Assembly: GCA_900708905.1 (NCBI GenBank)
Contig: CAADRB010000102.1
Location: 48,047-112,046 of the forward strand
Length of the DNA stretch: 64,000 nucleotides
Source of the DNA: Hymenolepis diminuta
Taxonomy: Eukaryota > Platyhelminthes > Cestoda > Cyclophyllidea > Hymenolepididae
Direction of reading: 5' to 3'
Program-made: the position numbers and the translations under genes
Notes under the pieces: model-generated
Database searches by the model: none
Told to the model about the DNA's origin: nothing
Seen by the model: the letters and a program-made list of their open reading frames with translations, nothing else
Shown: positions 49,954 through 62,064 of the stretch, piece after piece
How positions within the stretch are numbered: position 1 is the first letter of the stretch
Layout of the letters: every line of letters starts with the position of its first letter

Positions 49954-50150
49954 ATGAAAGAATCAACTGGCATTCACCGACTGGCCCGGTATCTGACTAA
50001 ACACTTACTTTCAACGGTTGGTCTGAGCAATCACTACCGAGACAAACCCAACATTAAGGATGTAAGTAGTTTATGAATTTGGTTAATAAATGTCTTGTTA
50101 TTAGACTGGTTTTGTCTGATTTAATCTACCTCTCTCTTTCTCAGGCCTGA
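49954..50150 (+). CDS. Candidate two-exon gene for a 37-residue basic peptide
   Basis: Exon one (49954-50061) is 36 codons starting MKESTGIHRLARYLTKHL and ending KPNIKD, in a patch clearly richer in G+C than its surroundings. It is followed by a consensus donor (GAT|GTAAGT). After an 83-bp intron comes a strong polypyrimidine tract and acceptor (ctctctctttctcAG at 50143-50144). In phase 0, exon two reads GCC TGA, so the peptide gains one Ala and stops. The other two frames of exon one contain stops. The sequence is basic, with no acidic run before residue 30, and could form an amphipathic helix, as in mitochondrial targeting segments. I do not recognise it. It could also be the first exon of a longer gene with a different acceptor, though none in frame was found nearby. 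Confidence 0.5.
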
Positions 50151-50159
50151 ACAATTACA

Positions 50160-53100
50160 TTAAACTCTAGAACACCGGGATTCGCCATACATTAAAACAT
50201 TTTGGCGACACATCATAACAGAAATCATTATGATTATTTGAATTTTCCAGAAAGAATTTTAGAAAGGAGCTGCACTAACAGTCGTTTCTATGAACATATA
50301 TTTTCGCACTTAAACATTTCATAAACTTATTTTAATTTGTCAGAATGGAAAAGAGCATCTAGAACTGTTCTAATATCTTTATCCAACTAGGCTAGTAGAA
50401 ATCAAGTAACCTCTCTTCGCATTACTACAGTGTCAGGATAAAAAATTTATTGGTGTAGGGCTTTTTTCCTTTTTAACTCGGTGAAGGCTCATTTTAATAA
50501 TTTTTGTATTATATTAAATGATTTAAAATGAAAACATCCCGCCTTTGTTCCAGATGTGCAATATATTTAGTCACCTTTACCTGTATTATTGGAACATTAG
50601 AAAACTATACTGCAGCTAGATCAATAGTCACTATCCTAATTGTCTAAAGATTGATAAACACAAGTATAGTTATCGATCGATAGATAAAATATAAATGATC
50701 AATCTGATTGGTTAATGCTGATCAATAGCTAGTTGGCTGAGAACAAATTTTCTTACAAATAATATCAATTAATGCAGTGGAAAACTAATTTTTTAAACTG
50801 TAAACACCATATGATTGCTCTCTAATCTCCCTCTCAGCAAGAGGTTTGAATTTTCTACCTGAATGAATTTGGCCGTAATTGCGTTCAAGAAAATGAATTT
50901 TAGAAATAAAAGTGCGCATTTAAGTAAGTTATTGCTTTACTTGATTTAAAATACTAATATATTTTTCATATTTCTTGATTTGATTCTTAGATACAGTAAT
51001 TCAGTAAAAAAGGTCATAAAAGGCAAACAATTACATTAATTAATTACGTCGGCCTAATAAATTTAATAGACATTATCTGTAACTTCTAGCCCACGCCTGA
51101 TAGGAAAGGAGAATTCACACTAGAAATCGAAAATAAAGAATTATTTTGAAAGAATAGATTAAAAGAGCGTACGATGCCGAACTAACTATAAGTATCATAT
51201 CACATTTAAGAATCATGGAAAGTAATTTCATTAAAAGATCTTCAGCTATTCAAATGCTTTAGAATCTGCTCAGTTATCTGCATACTTTTAAGTTTGGGCG
51301 CAGAGAAGGTGTTCACCATTGTATAAATTTATACACAGATTTACTCAGTCTTACAAGGACAAATCGAAATCCAGCCTCTTTGGCGGATTTAAAAAAATTA
51401 GACGAATTCAAATCTTTAATATGGTCCTTCATATATCTTGTTTATAAAACACTGACTGATAATTTGTTGTATTTGATATTTCTAATAGGAAGTTAATGAC
51501 CGGCCACCATATATATTCATTACGTGTTTACATTCAAAATTGTCATCAAGTTTACCAAATGGCAGGTAAATAAAATTTTCAATTAAGGTTTTACTACATT
51601 CATATTTTAATAAATAATACTTTTCCGTTGTACTTCTAAATGGGAAATAGTTTTAACTATTCTAAACGTCTACGAATTTTCTTTCACTAATCCACTTAAA
51701 TAATTTTTTAAATAAAAGTACTTTCCTTATCTAAAACACAGAGTATTTTCTTTATCTTTAAATCGCTTTAACACATTTCGTTTTAGTGAGGTTTTAAAAG
51801 CTTATTTTATAAAGCAAAATTGCAGAATGTAATACACCTTAGCAATAAAATCACATATTGCTAAAGATTTCAAGAATGTGCTCGTATACATTCCAAACCC
51901 TGTTCTCTAAAACGCTTTGAAAGAACCATAATATTCGCCAACAAAAATTGGTTTTTCAAATTAAGTTAATAGATTGAGAGTTCATTCAAAGTAAACCTTT
52001 TCAAGCGAATTAAGAAGACTATTAGTAACGTAACTCAAATTCCAAATAATCGAAGTGAGGGACCTAACAGGAAGCAATAATATTACCCAAATCAGAAGAA
52101 TAAGAATCGAGATGAACTAGTGGCGTGCTAGATGATTGAAGAGAAAGTTGTAAGAGTACGTGATAGCGTAGCTGTTTATGAGGGTCAAAATAAACTACGC
52201 CGTCTGTTCTGTCTCCTCCAAATTTATGAGCCATCATAAGTACCCCGGAGTCGACCTTATAAGATACTTACATGTTGCCACCTCTTTGTTTGGCCACCCA
52301 AACAAGTATACTTAATACAGCATTTATTCGCAATAAACTTTAAAACTTGCCTGGAATTGCGTTTTTTCTTGAAAGTTTTTCTCAAATTTTGATAGCCTTA
52401 ATCCGGAAAAAAATGAAATTTTTCCCAAGTAATTTTTCAAACTGTGACAAACAATATGAGAAAAAGTGATTTTTAGTTGAGTATTGTTGGAAATTTTTAT
52501 CGTATTTTCCCCATAAACATTTGCATCTGCCATCAATACTAATTTTACAAATCAGTAGTGACATTAGTATGATGGAAAGAAGATTATTATTGCTCCTCTT
52601 AATGCATAATGGGCATAATATATTAATTAATGTTTAGGTAGTGATTAAAATGATTAAAATGAAAAGTAAATAAATTCCAAAACTTAACAAATAACAAGTT
52701 TCAAAACAGAATGTATGAACAAATTGAAATATTTTATTGTTTAACACGTAGAGAACGTCAGTATATTCTTCTTGTAAATAGAAAAAATGATTTTGAAAGC
52801 TCCTCATTAATCTAATTTTCCAAATAAATTTTTCTCATGAGATGCGCGGATGAAATCCGGAAACTTTCTAATAAATTTTAGCTTAATTTAAGTTTTTTTA
52901 ATAAATCAAAGAAGGTGAATTTTACAAGACCACTAATTAAATTACTTCCTTTTGCTTTTAATTCTCTCATGGTTTTATTAGACCAACTTAAGAGCTTTAA
53001 ATGCTTTGTAATGCTTTCGTGATTGCCTATTAAAATGAGAATTTCGCGAAATACACCTTTCGATTGCTATTGCTCCTAAACTTTGTAATTTAATATTTAT

Positions 53101-54080
53101 TGCTAGACTAATTATTTCAGCATAAAAATATGGACTATTTTATTGCCTTAGTATTTTTTCGAATTCAAACACTTAAATGGTGAGCATTAAACTTCTATAT
53201 TCTTCCTTCATGCTTTCTGTTCAATTTGAGCCACTTTCTTTTTTTCTTTTAAGAAATATATCACTTCGAGTCTTATGTCCAAGAATATTAATATTAATTT
53301 TCACCTTTATAAATTTTCTTAGTGTCTGATTTAATTAATTTAAAACAAAATCATTTAAAGTTAAATCAGATTGGTCAATTCTGAGCGAAATTTTAACTGA
53401 TTATTGACCGCAAACGATTACCTACTTTCACTATTTATATAATTTATCGATTTACAAGCCCCCCAAAGTTAATATTAATATAGTTTATTCTATATGCTTT
53501 GTCCATTTCCATCTTACACGGAATCCAGTTCTATATTTTATTTATAATATAATATTATCGTCCTCTTCCTTATTTTTTCCCTCTTTATATTTTAATGTAA
53601 GTGCAAAAGGCTATATGGACATATATTTATGGCTTTCTTATTTTCAAAACTAGTGTTCTTTTTTTGGTTTCCTTAAGCACTGATTGTTGGAAATGATAAT
53701 GCTTAATTTTTTCAGACACTTAATTTTTAATCGAATTATAAACAAAGGTTAGAAAACTTGTTTATACTGATGTTTATCTCTCTTTTGTTTCAATTAAATT
53801 CAACACCCTATTCTTGTTATTTATGGGAGTCAACTTATGTTATTAGCCTTAATGTTAGCGCAATTATTATTAAAATACTGCAGTTCTTGTCTTTTCATTG
53901 AAATTGCTTGTATAAGCAGTATTTTAAATAAGATTTTCTAACTGAAAAAGTATATTTTAGCCAATATTAAATATAGAAATGCGTACTCATCCGTTTTAAA
54001 ATAACATACAATAAACTTGAAAATAAGTCGAGAATTTTCGTTTAAAGTGGCGATTAAATTATATCGCTCCTGGAAATATT
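50160..54080. other. Intergenic DNA without recognised genes
   Basis: AT-rich. A GC-richer patch at 52080-52310 begins with acccaaatcagaagaa, a phrase also seen at 18687 and, with one insertion, near 56237. It may mark another small repeat, but I could not extend the alignment. Frames at 52324-52564 overlap one another and look like chance. Confidence 0.35.
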
Positions 54081-54081
54081 G

Positions 54082-54087
54082 TGTTTA
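54082..54087 (-). terminator. AATAAA overlapping the LAMP stop codon
   Basis: The last codons CAA TAA followed by A make AATAAA on the minus strand. Whether it is used as a polyadenylation signal is unknown; the true 3' end is probably further downstream. Confidence 0.3.
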
Positions 54088-57000
54088 TTGCAAGAGGGGA
54101 GAGGGTAGAGTACTGATGCGAATGCAAATAAATACGAGGATCACAAGGACAACTCCAACGCAAACAAAGATCAATACGCCTTGGAAACCGAGGGACAGAT
54201 GATCGTGGTCAGCGTAACAGGCGACAGCTGAAGGGAAAAAAGTTTAAACTAGTTTCCATTTATCGGATGAAGCTTTTTAGAAAATCCCAATTTACGTTCT
54301 TTAATTTGAGCTGAATTTTAAACACTTTCAAAAATAAGTTTAAAATGGCAGAACAAACCCTTTTCAGTGACTAAATTTTTAAGCTAAACGCCCATCACGG
54401 ATAAAGAGAACGCATTATAGATAATTTACTCCCCAAAAAGCTATCTCCCTGAACGAAATAAATATTAACCAACGCCGATCACTGGATTTGCGTCAACTGG
54501 ATTCGAAGCGTAACACTTTAACTGGTAACATGTCTTAGATTAAGTTGCAAATGAATGTCAGAAACCACTCATGCTCACCAATATATAATATATAACATTC
54601 AAAAACATTTTTGAGATCTTATAATATTTATGTTTAAGTGACGTCGATTATGCTTTGGTACAGTAGTATCCTGAAAATAGTTGAATTCGTGAGCTTTCAT
54701 TTCTATTATTACCAAACTGCTCTTTTGCTATCGACATTTCGCAAAGTTCTTTTTAATATATGAAATTTTACAGTTTATGATCTGCTGTTTTGTTCTCCTT
54801 TAGGGATGATCGAGAAAAGTTTATTGCAAAAATAATTTCTTACCTGTCAGAGGAAAATGATAGAGTATGAGAAAAGAATGTCGACTTCTCCTTGTCATAT
54901 CATCTCCTAAAGGTTCAGTTTTTATTTCGAATCCATCTGTTAGATGATATTAAACTATAATAAATTTGCCATAAATTTTTGTTCATTTTCTTTTGTATTT
55001 TTAATTTTTCATAAATTTTAATATGTTTCCTTGTTGTCACGCGTATCGGAAAAATACGAGCTGCTATGCTCAAAATCATTTTCAATATTTTAACAATAAA
55101 GTTCATTGATTTATCAGGTCTTGTTAAATACACTGATTTAATCTGATGAGCTTTTGTTGTACTTATCGCAGGCTAATTTCAATTTCTCTGCCATTATGAA
55201 AAATAATAGGCAAATATGGAAACTTTAGTTAAATTTGCAGTTTTTCCTTTCAAAACACATGAATCCTTCTCATTTATTGCCCAGGTCAACATAAATATTC
55301 TCTCAATTTTTTATTATTGACAAGCTTCTTAAAACAACGAAATCAGTAAAGCAGTCCGAAGGAGATTAGGGACGTGGTGATGAGTAGAAGTTTGAAATAG
55401 AGTGCGTTTATCAAAAGAGTCTTACGAAATCAAATCTTTGGATTTGGTTTACCTTTTAACTCTCATTTCACTGCTTTATGTTCTAATATTTAATCCTTAT
55501 CTTCCACATTTATTTCGAATTTACCGAGCAGATTCTTGTTTATGGATTCCGGAGCAGATTATCCCGGTGATTCGTCAATCAATTTTGATAAATTTTTTTA
55601 ATATATAGGATACAAGCAGTAATAAGGACTAAGAGAGCTAACTAAATGTTCACTTTTATCTTGAGATTGGTCGTGATTATAGATGCCTCTCCAATTTGTA
55701 ATTTATTCAAATCCTTGAATTAAGACGCATTCCACTTTTGCAAACCAAGTTTCTATTACTATGAAAAGAACAAATGTTTTGGGAGCCGATTTGATAAAAT
55801 ATTATATATAACTTTTAATTAGGCATTGAGAATTCTTCCCTTCTGCGTATTGTATGAAACTTAAATTTAGTTGAAGAAAACACTTACCATAACCGCTAAA
55901 ATTTGCTGGTCCAATGTCAGGGAAGGCCTGAAACTTGATACTTTCCAAAACTAGGGTCGCGTTGTACTTTTCGCCGTAAAATGTGACATTCCATCCTGAC
56001 TGACAAATGTAGTAATTTCCGGCTCGAATCAATGTATCTTGATAAGGTTCTTTCTTCTTTTGACCTACAATTAAATTAATTGAAATAAGAAATTAAAAAT
56101 ATGAATACACTCATTAGCTTCAAGAGAGTGTAGAGATTTCCGTCAGACGATCTTAGAGTGACACTGATCTCAAAAGTAAAACTATTTCAATAATTTGACC
56201 AAGTTAGACTTATGGCTATTTAATAATCTACTTAACCTTCCCCAAAATCAGAAGAACAAGAGTCTATTTAATCACTAATGTATTTGATCATTGGAAAGAG
56301 AGGAAGGAAGGGGAGTAGGAAGATGAAAGATTTTTAAGCTGGTTGTGTGAAAGCAAGATCATAAAAAGAGCGAAATAGAAAATTAACTCATTTGTGTCAC
56401 AAGGTCACCTATTGGGCCATGGTATGCGTACTTCGTGTTGACTGGGTTTGACCTATTTATGTAATCTAATGCTAAAATGAGATCAAACGGCCCTGCTAGT
56501 CAGCATGTCGGCTTTATGATCTCATTAAGAAATATAGCTGATATTCGGATGAAATGCTCAAAAGTTAAAAATTGATTAAATTAAACGTTTTAAACTCTAC
56601 TGAAATTTCAATATAAGCCATTTTTTTGTGATTATACGTAAAAATAAAAAAAATTTGCGCTACCTTAAAATTGCAAATGTGGTTTCAATTTATAAATATT
56701 TAATGATTGAACTTCAGTCAGAATTTTCAGAAGACCAAGCTTCTTTTAAACTAAAAAAATAAATTATTTTGTAAAAATTATAAAATCTATTATTTTAACA
56801 ATTGCTTTATTGAAAAATTAATATCAGAAATCAATTTATCTAAAATAAAAAAATCATGAACATAATCTAGAATCTAATTTCTGTTTAAATAAATCTCCCC
56901 TGTACGAATTTTGTTACATTTTGCAAGAGAATTTAAAAAGCACATTTAAAAACAAAGCTTATTAAAAAAAATTACCAAGTCATCATTCTAACAAACTTGT

Positions 57001-57355
57001 TATTATTAACAAAATATCAAATAGGACTTATTATAACATTGGTAATACTTCCAGCTGCTAAATTTTCAAGTTAATGTTTATTATATTAGAATCAGTACCT
57101 ACTGTAGTCAAAATTTTATAAGCACTAATTATATCAAGCCTCAAATGTCCTCTGAAAGAATTTAGAGAAAAATTAAATCTTAGCAATCACCCTTGAATGT
57201 GTATCTCTAATTCGATCACGGAGTTGACGGGCTTTACATGACAAATTTTATGTAGTTTTTCAAATGTGACATATTTAGCGCCATTGAGACTGACAGTGAA
57301 TCATTCACCAGGACTACCGTGGCAAAATAAATGTCTTGATTAGCATTTGATGGCA
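54085..57355 (-). CDS. LAMP-family lysosomal membrane glycoprotein, 3' part of gene, possible frameshift
   Basis: LAMPs are heavily glycosylated proteins of the lysosome or late-endosome membrane. Exons in coding order: 57191-57355, 57099-57151, 55888-56064 and 54085-54227. The last two are firm. One gives NYYICQSGWNVTFYGEKYNA and LVLESIKFQAF, then ANFSGYG, the membrane-proximal LAMP domain. The other gives VACYADHDHL, a transmembrane helix (about 23 residues, GVLIFVCVGVVLVILVFICI) and the tail RISTLPSPLLQ. Cys spacing and the C-DxH-TM order fit LAMP. Exon 57191-57355 carries KICHVKPVNSVIELEIHIQG (compare the family's C-x-LeL-x-G block), but its first 18 codons (DIYFATVVLVND) are in another frame, implying a 1-nt deletion near 57300 or a different acceptor. 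Exon 57099-57151 is chosen by phase. Signal peptide and first exons are not found. Confidence 0.72.
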
Positions 57356-57384
57356 CTGCAAAAATAAATTTACAATTTTTAAGC

Positions 57385-57682
57385 ATGGGATAGCATGTTA
57401 ACACGGGCACAGCAAAATTGTTCAGTTAAGGATGAAACGGAGGTCGAATGAGAGCATTTAATATATTCGAGACAAAAAGATTTTTACTTTATTTCTATTT
57501 TCAAATAATTGAATTGATTACTTCCCCATTATTTACTTTGTCATTTCCAATAATAAATATTCCACAAATACACTCCGAGTTTCTGACTGAATTCATGTCT
57601 GCAATATTCAGTTCTTGTTTTATCATTTGACTGAATTGAATGGTTGGTCATATGATCTTCATTCATTGGTATTTTCTTACGG
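57385..57682 (+). repeat. Dispersed repeat family R2, forward copy
   Basis: It begins gggatagcatgttaacacgg, continues with ggatgaaacggaggtc, the core gaattcatgtctgcaatatt and ttgactgaattgaatgg, and ends ggtattttcttacgg. This is the longest and clearest forward member. It lies just upstream (on the minus strand) of the LAMP exon at 57191-57355. Confidence 0.6.
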
Positions 57683-57689
57683 TAATGAA

Positions 57690-60600
57690 GAGGCATAGAA
57701 GACAAACAAGGGGCTTATAAGCATATTAGGGCGGAAATTTTGTTGATGCACTAATACATTATCATTTATATAGTTCCACATAATTTAAGAAATATCAAGA
57801 ACTCGTTTCAAATTTTTTCCAGTTTATTTCTTATTACTTTTGCCGATAGGCTTGGCTTTTGATCATCAATGCATCAAGTAACATTAACTTGTGTCCTCAT
57901 GAAACTGAAACAATAGGAACAGCTTAAAAGAGGTTAACAGTTTCTATGGAAATCTATCATTGGTTATTACTGAATCTCGCTTTCAAAGGAATGGGAATAA
58001 TGTATTGCAAATCTACTCATATAAAGATTAAATGTCTTAAAACGATTTCCCATAAAATGATCTGTTTATTAAATTTTTAATTAAATAAGCAATCTATCTC
58101 GTTTATAATTTACTTATTTTTGATTTCCAGAACAGTTATTACTAAATCTGTTTACATAAATAATAGATAGAGCTCATTAATTTAGAATTCAACAAATAAG
58201 ATCCGTCTCAGAGTAATAAAAGTCGTTAAATTAGAGAACGGAATTAACAAGCTTCTCCACGTGTCTATTCCTTTCAAGACCACTAACATATGCCTCCACC
58301 ATTACTCTGGAAAGCAGAAAGAGCTTTTTTAATAAAAGGGGCTTACACTCCTAAATTCAATAAAATCTGAGTATATTTTTAAAAAGTTAACGTCTGATCT
58401 TAATTTCATCTGCACCGTACATCTATTTTCCCAGGATTTTTTCCATTTCGCCTTCTGTCTTACAGAAATTGTGACCTGACAGTCGATGATTAACTTAGAT
58501 CTACAATTTCATTTGATACAATTTTGTATTTTTGTTTATGAAAAGGAGGACAAAATTGCCTGAAATGTTTAATATTTCGGAATAAGAAATGCATTTTAAA
58601 TTTGAGCACAAATATGCCACCGTGTGGAATTTGTTGGTTTTAAAGATATTTATATTCAGCTAATGTTTAGTTAAAATAAATTCTCAGATATTTCATCAAA
58701 TTATATTATTCCCAAAAAATTTTTTCAAGAGTATGACATTCATAATGAACAGTATAGTGGTTTTGCTTTCTGATTTTATCAAAATTTTGCATCAAAGATG
58801 CTACTTTAATAGTGGAGGTACACAGTTCTTAATAATACATTTACCAAGGGAAAGAGAAAGTGAAATTTTTAATTTCTGACCTGAATGTTTACGTAGCTCT
58901 AGTTGCAATTATTGTTTCTTACCTTTTAAACATTCAGGTTATCTTAACAGCACTGTATTTTGTTGGAGCTAAATTGTGAAAAAATAAGGCAAACATTTCG
59001 ACATATAATTTTAATATAAAAAAATTTAGGATTTTTAATATACAAATTGGTGGCCGTTCAGTGAGAAACTATAGGAGATCATTACGATTAATCATCTTAC
59101 AGCAAGGCTTTTGTTGTCTTTTTACGAAAAACTGGGCAAACCAGAATGTTGTATTAGGAAATAAACTAATTCCCTTGTTATTTGATCATTTTTTACAATT
59201 ATGTATATTTAATATCACATTTTTCTCGGATTCTTTGAATCCTGACAGCCTTTCAATAAAGTATCAGATTTAATCTGCAAGGGAGGTCTTAACTGAATAT
59301 ATATATTCATCTTAACACAAATCAACAGCTTCGTTGACGGTAAGTGATATTTTTTATTACGAAATGTATTTTCCAAATCCAAATGAAGTGTAATTAATTA
59401 TAAAGCTATTTCATTTAACTATTTGTTTTCGGAGATTTGTTCTCTGGTTACAAATGATAACTGGAAAATTTTTTCCAGTCAGTATATACCTATTTTAATT
59501 CAATCTGAGTAAATCGATTCTAATTCACGAATTGAAAACTAGTTAAAGTATGTTTTTTATTAGTTTTTAATCAAGTAGAAGACAAAATTTAAAACCCACT
59601 TCAAAATATTACTTGATTAATTCAAAAAATCAAAGTTCGGAATTCAGAAAGCTTTTGACAATTTTAAAACTTAAAACATTTTTTCTCTTGACTTAATAAT
59701 AGCTAACTTGCAACTCATATTTGCATTTTATTCAGCACTTATAACTTACAGCAAAGAAGCAAGTATTTTATAAAAATTCCAATCGAAACTAGAGGAGAAC
59801 AAGAAAAAGCTTATTTCAACACGTGGAAGAACGTATTTGAACTAAAATGTTAAAATTTTAAATTACTGTTTTTTTCTATATTTTTTATATATGCAGCTAT
59901 ATTTATTCTCCGGTGCTTTAAAGTTATTAATCAGTTGTGTAAATCTACAAACTGTAATATCGTTTAAAGCGTTTTATTAATTCTCTAATTCTGGAGCTGG
60001 TAATTTTTTGTGTGAATTAATAATGCCTGACAAATTTAATGAAATTGTAATTGTATAAAATTATTGCCTAACCGAAGCACTACTAAATTTTGCGTAAAAG
60101 AATTATGGACCAAAGCTGTTTCATTTGCATCAGTTGGCAGTAGTATTACGAATGTCAAATTAAAACGACCTGATATATATTTTTGCATATTTCTGCGTTC
60201 TGCTGACTTGATTTGCTAATGATTGTTCGAGCCACAAAATTTAATTTAGAAGAAAGCTACAATTTTGTGTAAAGAATTTTTCAATTGTGTCAAATTTTTT
60301 ACGTTGTACTTTCGTGTTCTCTAAACAATAAATGTTGAGAAAACTGCCTGCGTGGAATATCTAGGCCATTTTATCTGGGGAGCATGTCAGGTCCAAGTCC
60401 ATTTGCTTAGTAAAAAATTTTCGTTTGCCCAGTTGATAAAAATAACTTATGGTCGGTCCACAGATATGATCTCCTGATGGATAAATACTTCAGGGCAATC
60501 TTTTTCGTGTTATTGTTTTTATCCTGAGTTAAAACCTTAAAAAGATACTTTTACCAGCACAGAAATTCTTTTGATTTCCTTTATAATACTCAGTAATTTT

Positions 60601-61530
60601 TAAAAGATTCAAATATTTCATTAAATGCACTAACTCTGTTCATGTTAATTTTTCCACTAGCCCAAGTAGTAATGTTAAAAAATTATAACGATATTGACTT
60701 AACAATGCAAATTAATTAGATACTGTATTTTAAAACTTACTAATATTTGTTGATTTTCATATCTGATGAATTTAAAGATCAAGTTGTTGCATGATGACCG
60801 CTTAATAAGTAAGCTGAAAATGAAGTTATTGATCTTTCATTAACGTAACAATTCATTTCTTCCAAAGGGGATTGATGTCTTTTATTCAAATTATAACTTT
60901 TTTAAAATAATTTTTCAATCCCCGCTGATTTGCTTCCTTCTAAAAATACAATCAAAATATACCCTTCCTGCGTAAACAACTTTATGATGTTTTATTTTCA
61001 TCTTTTTTTCAGACGCAAATATTAATTGATGATATAGACAAGTTGCTCTCTCTCTCTCTCTCTCTCTCTGTCATGAAAAAATTGATTAAATTTTTTTATT
61101 TTTGAAGTTCATTAAAAAAATTATTGTTTTAATTACGAGACTAGTCAACAGCAAATAAAAGCAAAGTATTTTGGGGAAGTTTGGAGAATTTGTTTAACTA
61201 TATCAACTTTTTCATTTGTACATATTGCTTTTAACGGAAAATTACCATTGCATAATGATTTGAACTCAAATAACTTGATTTATTAACTTTAATATATTAA
61301 ATATATTTATTTACAGCAGTATATGACAGTAATTTTCTACATTTATGCGAGAAAATTTTTTATATACATTTCATTTTCCATTTTTTCTTAATGACGCTAC
61401 TAATCCACGTTTGTACGTACTTAATCATGTTTTAAAATTTAATTTTAAAATTTCGTTATTATTTGAGTCGATATTTTAAATACATACTTAACAATGAATT
61501 TTGCAATACTAATTCTTAAGTGAGTAGGTA
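57690..61530. other. AT-rich DNA upstream of the LAMP exons
   Basis: It may contain LAMP introns and 5' exons, but I could not identify a signal-peptide exon. A slightly GC-richer patch lies at 60340-60480 without a supported frame. Confidence 0.35.
61046..61069. repeat. CT dinucleotide microsatellite
   Basis: Twelve perfect CT units. Confidence 0.95.
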
Positions 61531-61538
61531 ACTTAAAC

Positions 61539-62060
61539 TGAAGGACAACTCTCTATGCATTTTCCAGAATTACCTTTTATTCGCATTCTCCACGATAATA
61601 CCTCAGCTTTTCCGCCCACGAAGTTGGAGCGACCTCATTTATGTCCCTATGACGCATAAACCCCGTCTGACATGTCTAAACGCGTCCATCGATTTCCCCT
61701 TCTTTCTATAACCGCCTCGCTTCACATAAAAGGCACATCTGCGCTCATGCTCTGGCGTAGCCTTATCCAAGTGACTCATATAAAGCTACCCTTGTTTTTC
61801 CAGACAACACACACTGGCCAGTGCGGACTCCTACACGTCCTGTTCATCTCCTCTCTTCCCCAGCACGCTGCTCTCCCTCTTTCTCTCCCTCTCTCTGTTA
61901 CTCGTTGTGGCTTCCTTGAATATATTTTTGGTCTACTCAACTTTTGGTGTTCTGCTTCACAATTGTTGTTAGCTCTTACTCAAACAGCTATGAATTGGTA
62001 ACTGTTATTGTTGTCGTAATTTATTAGCTGCAAACCGTTGGTTGTTATCAAACTCCAACA
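61539..62060 (-). repeat. LTR-like repeat family R1, copy B (longest)
   Basis: The reverse complement starts TGTTGGAGTTTGATAACAAC and ends ...TTGTCCTTCA, matching copy A (23944-24385) throughout, with about 80 bp more in the middle. There are no flanking 5-bp duplications (taaac and aagcc). The 109-codon plus-strand ORF (61672-62001) is inside the repeat and is not conserved as an ORF in copy A. Confidence 0.65.
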
Positions 62061-62064
62061 AAGC

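Noticed and set aside
61672..62001. 109-codon plus-strand ORF
   Set aside because: It lies entirely in the R1 repeat, and the aligned copy at 23944-24385 does not keep the frame open.
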